From contig JAWWNJ010000114.1 of assembly GCA_037176885.1 (NCBI GenBank), positions 1 through 64,000 on the forward strand: a DNA stretch of 64,000 nucleotides, in the 5' to 3' direction. The notes below the pieces were generated by a model that was given only the letters and a program-made list of their open reading frames with translations, had not been told where the DNA came from and made no database searches. The stretch is from Favolaschia claudopus. Taxonomy: Eukaryota > Basidiomycota > Agaricomycetes > Agaricales > Mycenaceae. Made by a program: the position numbers and the translations under genes. Below, piece by piece: positions 57,901 through 64,000 of the stretch. Positions within the stretch are counted from its first letter, which is position 1. Each line of letters starts with the position of its first letter.

Positions 57901-58463
57901 GTTTTACGCACCTCCCCAATACTCCTTCGCACCCCCACCCCATTTCTTCCCTCCACCAGCTCAATATCCCCCAATCCCGCCATTTCATGCCCCCGTGGCC
58001 CCGTCGACGTTCTTTTACCAGCTTGACTCTTCACAATCCCGATGATAATTCTTGAAGCCCCCGTGTGGGATTTGATGCTTTGCATGGTCTCCATAGCTCT
58101 GAACAGTGTATTTTTGCGACTAGAATATATGATGATGCTGAGATAGACGCGAGGAAGGCAGAGACAGAGAAAGGGCAAGCTCTGAGTGCCAGCGCAGTGC
58201 GGATGCCGTCGATGCCGTCGCTCGGACGACGCGGCAATTGCGTGACAGTGTGTGACGTCGATTCCACTTCCAGGGGCAAACGTGGTTTTCCGACATGCCA
58301 AACCGGCATCGCTCTTGCTCCAGCTCCCGACTCTCAAATATTATAAATTCTCTACAGTTGATAGATTATATACTAAGCTATTGCTATTCAGTTTTTTTTC
58401 AGTAAGAACCAGCGGTGCGCGAGCGGGACAGCTCGCGATCAAAATCGAGGACACATCACGGGT
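54988..58463 (+). mobile_element. Complete pogo/Fot1-like DNA transposon
   Basis: TIRs ACCCGTGATGTGTCCT at 54988 and its complement AGGACACATCACGGGT ending 58463, flanked by TA (54986-54987, 58464-58465). A second GACCCGTGA lies just inside the left end. The 3,476 bp hold one intact spliced transposase gene with a 636-bp leader and ~420-bp trailer. No internal damage was seen, so it is a candidate autonomous element. Confidence 0.85.
55624..58045 (+). CDS. pogo/Fot1-type DDE transposase with SAP-like C-terminal extension
   Basis: Exon 1 55624-56402, intron 56403-56451 (49 nt: GTGCGG donor, CACTAATAC branch, GTAG end), exon 2 56452-58045; 790 aa, no internal stop. Order: basic N-terminus; psq-type HTH (EEIIQKAVEGIRNGTYANSK ... 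DISPQQKTFWRR), residues ~18-60; CENP-B-like second HTH (ILKEWIKFLGLAGIPLSKRT ... WIYRFLRRHP). The catalytic DDE_1 domain has D178 (YNFDEIG), D301 (LYDSHNSH) and D337 (RLQPCDVG), D301 and D337 being separated by 35 residues (DD35D). The protein should bind its TIRs, cut and insert at TA. The long C-terminus has an Asp/Ser acidic block, a Lys/Ala-rich coiled-coil-like stretch, a SAP-like helix pair near 635-670 (LGELQDLAWALDLDQTGNKS NILERI) and a Pro-rich end. The SAP-like part is inferred from pattern and could add DNA or chromatin binding. Confidence 0.85.
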
Positions 58464-58844
58464 TAGGATAGTATCTATGATTGGGGGAGCTTGCTCCCCC
58501 TTTTATCAGAGCCGTCACCGAAAAGCAATAAGCTGTGCTCGAGAGCGTTTTGATGTAATCAATAAATGCGTGATATATTGTGACTCCGAGTGATGCGAGG
58601 GATTTCCGCTTGATCCAGAGACAGTCCGCTTGATCCCAGGTGATGGGTGGTGATGGGAACACAATTTTGGCAGATGCGCTGGTGCTGCCACGTCAATATC
58701 AATGTCTTCTTTCCCTTCTTCGACGACTAAGTATCTGCGAAGAATTTGGGCTTCCTATGTAAAAGTTCCTTTCCTCACGACTGTTTCACATACGTGAGAA
58801 TACAACTTCTTGGTACTCCCTGGATCTAGTCTCGTAACAAGACT
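58464..58844. repeat. Hairpin GGGGGAGCTTGCTCCCCC with GTGATG-rich tail
   Basis: 58483-58500 repeats the hairpin of 18823-18840, also followed by TTTTATC. The tail (GATCCCAGGTGATGGGTGGT) resembles 19160-19205. The sequence just before the hairpin (TAGTATCTATG) is matched in inverse near 59868-59882 next to hairpin motif copy 4, so the two may bracket one element containing the helicase fragment. Confidence 0.5.
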
Positions 58845-59318
58845 TTATATACTCTTTTGAAGATAGTCGTTCAAACGGCCTTCGGCCAGTTCCTTGAAGA
58901 GATCACGTCCAGCGAGACGTGCATCACGAACCGTGTCTTGATTGATTGGAAGTGCGCGCAGACCGCGACGCGACGCGACTTCGGCCTTAAAAAGCGTGTT
59001 TAGCCCTTGTAGGAATATAATAGTAGTCCAGGAACGCACCTGCTGTTCCACCAGAACCTTTGTCGGCACGATAAGTAACGCGACACCCTTCTCTCCTCGG
59101 GCATTGGCCATGAGTGCTCCAGCCATGAGAACCACAGTTTTACCCATGCCGGTCGCGATGACACAGAATACGTGGTTTTTCTTGTTTATTTCAACTGCTA
59201 GTTCGAGCTGAAAGGGCCGTAGTTGGGTGAGTTTGCAGCTTGTGCACAAGATGTGCTCCATCCATTGCACTGAATTTTGAGGGTACGAGGTCGTTTGATC
59301 GAGCGAATGTGATTCCAT
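58845..59318 (-). pseudogene. RecQ-like DEAD/DEAH helicase, N-terminal fragment
   Basis: Exon 1 59318-59040, 54-nt intron 59039-58986 (GTGCGT, GCTAAAC branch, TTTTTAAG), exon 2 from 58985. Visible: a Q-motif-like LRPFQLELAVEINKKNHVF, Walker A ATGMGKTVV, and motif Ia LI(V)VPTKVLVEQQ. Next comes GLRALPINQDTVRDARLAGR and DLFKELAEG, the spacing seen in fungal RecQ-family helicases. It then leaves the family and stops at 58845, before the DEAH box and second RecA lobe, so it cannot be an active helicase. The family is widely duplicated in mushroom genomes; this looks like a 3'-truncated copy cut off by rearrangement. Confidence 0.7.
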
Positions 59319-59830
59319 GTTGAGTATTATGCGTAGATTAGGGTAGTAGAGACAAGAGGGAGTCCATAGAGTGAGCTACAAGACGAAGCTCTGAAAATAC
59401 GGAGGTACTTCCTTATTGAGCGGATATTGCCCAAACGGGAAGCCGTCATCACGGCGAACGCTCAGATCATTGATCGCTGTCGCTCCTCAGAGCGGGGGGG
59501 TAACAAGTCCATGACTACCCTGGATCCTCCGAGGATCTTTTTGTGTGTCTGTAGCTGTTCATTTTCACGCGTCAAGACTCTGGCTGGGATTGCATTTAGA
59601 ACGACTCGGTTTTCACTGGGGACGATTGAAAAGAGCTAATGTAACAGATTCAATGCGGATGCTTGAAACTGATACACAACGGAGAGCTCAACTTACATTT
59701 ACTCTAGACAGCCAAGGAATGGACCTTAGTGAATATGTCTTTTTCTGAAACCTAATCTACTTGAACATAGTTTATAATTTCTTGTTCAACTTATTTTACT
59801 CCAATGTACATTGTAATATTGATACGGATT
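59319..59830. other. Intergenic
   Basis: No gene recognised. Three-way TA-rich stretch at 59750-59820. Confidence 0.4.
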
Positions 59831-59870
59831 TGCGCAAGCTCCCCCTTCTGTAGGCCGGAACTCCGGCATA
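59831..59870 (+). repeat. Dispersed hairpin motif, copy 4
   Basis: GCGCAAGCTCCCCCTTCTG, TAGGCCGGAACTCCGGCATA. Followed by the palindromic ATAGATAGTATCTAT. Confidence 0.6.
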
Positions 59871-59892
59871 GATAGTATCTATAATAAAAGAC

Positions 59893-60360
59893 ACTACGGG
59901 ACCGCAGGTCCCGTGATAATTCACGTGAAAAAAGCAGGTGACTTCTCACACGCTTTCCCCGGCGCCGCGCGCCGGCGAGTGCAGCGAGCGGCAGTGCGGC
60001 GCCGCGGGCAAGGAATCCAGCAAAAAAAATCCAGGCGGGGTTTGGGGCGGAGCCCCGACAAGCTGTGTACCCCCCGTAGGTAGGGACGCGAGCGCAGCGA
60101 GCCGGCCCTGCCGAAGGCGGGGTGCTTAAGCTTGTACTTTAAAAGAGCACGGCACAGCCTTTGACAGGAAACCACGTGCGCAGCACGTGGATTTACCCAC
60201 GCCATTCGGCAATGCGGGGTTTGGGGCGGCAGCCCCGACGAGCTGTGCGACCGCCGTAGGCACGCCGCGAGCGCAGCGAGCGACTCCGTGCCGAAGGCAG
60301 GGAGCTAAAGCTCGTTTTTCCAGTGGATAGAACACGTATTGGTCACGTGTTGGACGCAAG
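59893..60360. repeat. GC-rich array of short-loop hairpins
   Basis: A dense series of small palindromes: ACGGGACCGCAGGTCCCGT, CGGCGCCGCGCGCCGG, GGGGCGGAGCCCC, CCTGCCGAAGGCGGG, CCACGTGCGCAGCACGTGG, GGGGCGGCAGCCCC, GTGCCGAAGGCA, GAGCTAAAGCTC. Two ~178-bp direct repeats begin GCGGGGTTTGGGGCGG at 60035 and 60214 and share CGCGAGCGCAGCGAGC. Base composition stands out from the neighbours. It resembles mitochondrial double-hairpin or GC clusters, or a structured RNA; no ORF is credible. Confidence 0.75.
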
Positions 60361-60384
60361 TTTAGTCTCTAAGTCTGTGGACCA

Positions 60385-60653
60385 AGAGGTGTTGGATCTT
60401 GACCACCGATCAACTCACGTGTTTGACGTCGGCTAGACCCCCCCTACCAAATATTTATGTTTGTTCACGTTCCTGAGGCATCTTTTGGGGGCTGGAGTCT
60501 GAAACTAACACCCAGGCAGCCATTATCCCATTGTCTCGGTTCTTTTCAACACTTTCCGAGTTCGACCAAACATGAAGCAAACAGTAGGGGGGTCTAGCCG
60601 ACGTCAAGCACGTGAAGTGATGGGTGGTCGAGATCCAGAGATCTGACACCTCT
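60385..60653. mobile_element. 269-bp foldback MITE
   Basis: Arms 60385-60446 and 60584-60653 pair through AGAGGTGT, GATCTTGACCACC, CACGTGTTTGACGTCGG and CTAGACCCCCC with some gaps. Loop ~137 bp; no ORF. Confidence 0.7.
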
Positions 60654-61466
60654 TGCTGTGGACTGTTGCTACTATCATGGCCCGATGGAAGACCGTCGAC
60701 TTGCCGTCGACGAACAGGAGAAAAGCGGAGGCATCTTGATCCGTTACCACCATCTCCCCGTTTCCCACGCCTAACCAGCGTCGGGGGGCACTGAGGTCGG
60801 CGTTGGTCATGGGTCACGGTGGGCGTGAGCCAGGGGTTGCACCCAAGGGTGACCTCCACACCCGCGCTGCCTTCGAGCAGCACCGCCGACGAGCGGAATG
60901 AGGCCGATGAGCCCATCTTTTGAGCCTGCGAGGCTGCACCTTCGAGTGCTATGTATTCTTATCGAACCTTGGGTGTTTCGGGAAAGTGTTCTTCGACTTC
61001 AAGTCCTTAGGTTCGTCTACCACTGCTGCTCTCCTCCTCTCTCTCCCCCTTCGTCGCTACACACCGACCATGCCCCTGCCCTCTGTGCTGCGGATGGCGT
61101 AATCGATGACTCCCAGTGTCACGTGACCTTCTCGGCTCCGCCTGTACTCCATCGCGCCGTTTGCGATTGACGCGTCAAATGCCCGCTCCGGTGTCCCCTT
61201 TGCGAATAAACTCGACCGGTCTCCTCTGCCTACCTCCTCGGTCGACCTCCCTGCATATGCTTCTATTTTACGGGATCATGATAGCTTTACAGTCGTATTC
61301 TTACCAATGACACGTTTCGTTCTCTACTGGTTATTTCCCGTCCCTTGCCCCTTGCCCCTTCATCTTGTCAATGTCCACCGTCTGACCCCCGCCCCCACCG
61401 CACTTTGGAATGGCGCCATCAATGGCTCAATTCTCCTTCGCCTGATTTCGCTCGTCCAGTTCTGCC
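60654..61466. other. Intergenic, no gene recognised
   Basis: Pyrimidine-rich around 61020-61250. Frames on either strand lack domains. Confidence 0.35.
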
Positions 61467-61894
61467 AAGGGGTACCCACCCTTAAAACTTCGGACACAGG
61501 GTCGGAAAAGTGACTTAACGCTCGCTCAACCCCCACCCCCCCTACGTAAGTGTTACATAAGCCCCCAAACCGGTAATTCCCATCAAAAACTGCCAAAGTT
61601 TGGTCAAATTTTGCTTTGATTCTGACCATATCAGTACACTTCTGGGACACTTCCCTGCTCAAATGTGGTATCCGACACATTTTTTGCATTTTCCTGGCAA
61701 TGACTTGTCGTTCGGGTTTGTCCGGGACACAACAATATATTATGTAATCAAATATTTTTCTCACTTTTTTTTCTGACCTTCTCAAACGCGTTTTCAGACC
61801 AATCCAAGGCTAGGTCGGAAAAGTGGAATAAGGCGACCTTGAGGCCCACCCCCCCCTTAGCCGGTGTCTCGGGTTTTGCCGGTGGGTACCCCTT
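61467..61894. mobile_element. 428-bp degenerate foldback element
   Basis: Ends AAGGGGTACCCACC (61467-61480) and GGTGGGTACCCCTT (61881-61894). Further pairing continues with AACTTCGGACACAGGGTCGG facing the complement of CCGGTGTCTCGGGTTTTGCC. A direct repeat GGTCGGAAAAGTG occurs near both ends. Confidence 0.55.
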
Positions 61895-62106
61895 GAGTTC
61901 TGCTCATCCATCTTACACACTTCGCCTACGAGTATTGTGATCATGGGATAAATCTATCATCAAGTCTCCACCCGCCGTGTCTTTCTACTTATAACCTGAT
62001 CTCAAACGGAGCGTCGACGACACGGCTGCACTCCCCCACGCGCTCCTTTCCAATTCTACTGCATGGAAATATTCGGACGGCGGTCCTTAATCGTACCTCA
62101 ACATGA

Positions 62107-64000
62107 ACCACACCAACAACGACATACGAGTTAGTACCGAGGGCCCTCCTGGAACACGGGAGGGTTTCGGGGACGTGGTACAGCCCTCTCGTCAGTGCCT
62201 GCAGGCTGCGAGTTCACAGAGCGAAACCAGCAGGAGTCGAGGTGATTTGGGGTCTAGCCCCGACTATGTACCCTTCACACGACCCCTTCTGTAGCGGTTC
62301 GTCTGCTCTGGCTGTTACAGTGACGGGCGAAGAGCAGAGCCCTCGTCCCTCTTCGGTTGCGACGGTAATTTTAAATGATGATTCGCCGTGGTTGCGTCCA
62401 GTATCCGCGACGAATCAGAACTTGAGATTCCAGTCCAACAATACTTTGGCCGACATGGCTACGTCGAATGATTTGCGGGTAAATGAAGAGGGACATCTGA
62501 GCTCCCGCAATACCGATATCAATGGCATACAATCAAGCGAGGCATTATCAACCACTTATATTCCCACAGACAATTCCAATCCAATGCCGCCTCATCAACT
62601 TCAACGCGATTCAAACGCGCAGCTCGATATAGATAATCCAGGAAACTGGAAAGAATTAAATCAAGACATTCGAAGACGCAACAAGCCTCCGAATCCACCA
62701 CGAACAAATAGGTCGACACGGTCGTCTCTGATGTTATGCTCCCTCAACATCAACGGCCGTGACCGAAATAAATCAATACATCGCCCTGACCACAAATTCA
62801 ACCATATCAAACATACGATCGATGAAAATAATATCGGAGTCCTCGCACTACAGGAATCGCGCCTCGATGACATTGCGACAACTCAATTTAACAACGTATT
62901 TCAACGCTGGTTCAAACTTTTCAATTCATCTCACCCCACAAAACCGACTTCCACAGCGGGTGTCTCTTTTATTCTAAACAGGAAATTCGTTGACACAGAA
63001 AATGTGCGTGAATATGTTCTTGTACCCGGTCGAGCTTTCATGATTGTCATACCTTGGCATCGCGGGACAACTCGAAATATTTTAAATATCTATGCTCCCA
63101 ATTCTCCCGAGGAACGTCGGAAATTGTGGGATTACCTTTGGAACCTGTGGTACACTGAACGCCACTTACCCCTACCAACTGAAGCTGCAGGTGACTGGAA
63201 TTTTGTCGAGGATGATCTCGATCGTTTCTCTGGTGTATCGGACTCGGTCCCTTCGAGCTTTGCCCGTTTAATGTCACTTTTCCAATTCCAAGACGGTTGG
63301 CGTCTGACCTTTCCCGACTCAAGGGATTATACTTGCCGACAAGTTCGTACAGATAATACATCCGGTACGCAACATATTTCTTATGCTAGACTGGACCGAG
63401 TCTACGTACCGAGCTCAAAATTGAACGAGTATCGTGACTGGTCGATCAAACATTGTGCTGTCGCTTCCGACCATCGTTTGGTCTCCGTGGAGATTGTTTA
63501 CAGACAGAATGAACAGCCAGGTCCAGGAAGATGGAGCATGCCGTTGTACCTTCTGAAGACTCCAAAATTTATGAAAAGAGTACACAAGTTGAATGCTAAT
63601 CTAGCCGAAGACTGCGAAAAGATTGAACGCGATGGATCGACTCCGGATTTCAACGAGCAAACAGTGTGGTTCAAATACAAGAGTGATGTGTCGGAATTTG
63701 GGAGACACTGCTCCCGCTTCTTGAATGATCACGTCAAAGAGGTAAGAGCCCTACCAGTCAAACTTCGCATGGTGATACATGATGAAGATATGTCCCTTCA
63801 AGACCAGTTCCTCGCTATACGGGTCATTGAAGACAAAATAGATGCTTGCGTCAGGGAAGAAGCTAATCGGAAGAAACAAATGTCCGAGGCCCGCTACGAT
63901 GTTGAAGGAGAAACTTTGAAGACTAAGCTGTGGACAAAATCCGCCAAGGGTTACGCTTTGAAAGAATCAATTGATGAGTTCAGAGTTGATTCAGCCGAAC
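62107..64000 (+). CDS. LINE polyprotein with AP-endonuclease-like domain, incomplete at window end
   Basis: One frame is open from 62107 to the last base (631 codons); its first ATG is 62266. An overlapping frame starts at ATG 62103 and ends at 62294, so an upstream frameshift or separate leader peptide is possible. From ~62731 the endonuclease/exonuclease/phosphatase fold is visible: CSLNINGR (residue ~157 from ATG 62266), LALQESRLDD (catalytic Glu197), APNSPEERR, AGDWNFVEDDLDR (D310, N312), YARLDRVYV and ASDHRLVSVEI (D402, H403). All expected metal and catalytic residues are present, so target-nicking activity is plausible. The downstream helical linker includes RYDVEGETLKTKLWTKSAKG, matching RNRIEGETISRYWSMINK of the dead LINE at 44 kb. 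RT and RNase H should follow beyond the window. Confidence 0.85.

Noticed and set aside
1..64000. CRISPR array, bacterial operon or prophage
   Set aside because: No regularly spaced direct repeats with unique spacers, no operon-like gene packing; introns and element types indicate a fungal nucleus.

Overview
The window looks like nuclear DNA of a mushroom-forming fungus (Basidiomycota, Agaricomycetes). The gene models that can be built have short introns (45-105 nt) with GT..AG ends and CTAAT/CTAAC/CTGAT-type branch sites. The recognisable host proteins are an HMG-box factor, a CSL (CBF1/Su(H)/LAG-1) factor and a double GATA-like zinc-finger protein. The mobile elements are types known from fungi: pogo/Fot1, hAT, EN-RT-RNaseH LINE, and LTR derivatives. 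All family assignments rest on reading motifs by eye; no search was run. Species is not determinable.

Most of the 64 kb is mobile-element debris, and most short open frames in it are not genes. 1-4 kb: no gene, a 192-bp palindrome. 4.3-6.4 kb: HMG-box gene (minus strand) running into a 110-bp tandem repeat. 7.5-19.2 kb: foldback elements, two hAT-like elements packed with GGCCTTAA, and remnants of a DDE-type transposase. 20.5-22.4 kb: a 1.4-kb hAT-like element that retains only a BED zinc finger, then a small foldback. 25.1-26.2 kb: one-ended copy of a non-autonomous LTR element. 27.8-29.7 kb: two foldbacks. 30.6-32.0 kb: truncated, frameshifted CSL gene. 33.6-34.3 kb: TA-flanked foldback. 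35.2-36.1 kb: apparently intact four-exon double zinc-finger gene.

36.27-47.1 kb is a nested stack. A dead LINE (minus strand, poly(A) end at 36268-36287) is cut by two elements inserted at TA. One is 1,216 bp (37105-38320); the other is 2,754 bp (38438-41191) and itself holds a 684-bp near-palindrome (38814-39497). Removing each insert with one TA restores the LINE reading frame at both sites. A second copy of the 684-bp palindrome (44592-47106) is split by a 1.8-kb LTR element flanked by a 5-bp duplication (TTCGG).

47.2-54 kb: a pogo HTH fragment, exact direct repeats and a long purine-rich low-complexity tract. 54.99-58.46 kb: a TA-flanked, structurally complete pogo/Fot1-like transposon whose two-exon transposase (790 aa) has an intact DD35D triad plus an acidic and SAP-like C-terminal extension. 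58.8-59.3 kb: truncated RecQ-like helicase. 59.9-60.4 kb: GC-rich hairpin array. 62.1 kb to the end: 5' half of a second LINE with an intact endonuclease domain, leaving the window. Only the HMG, GATA-like, pogo and terminal LINE frames look potentially functional.
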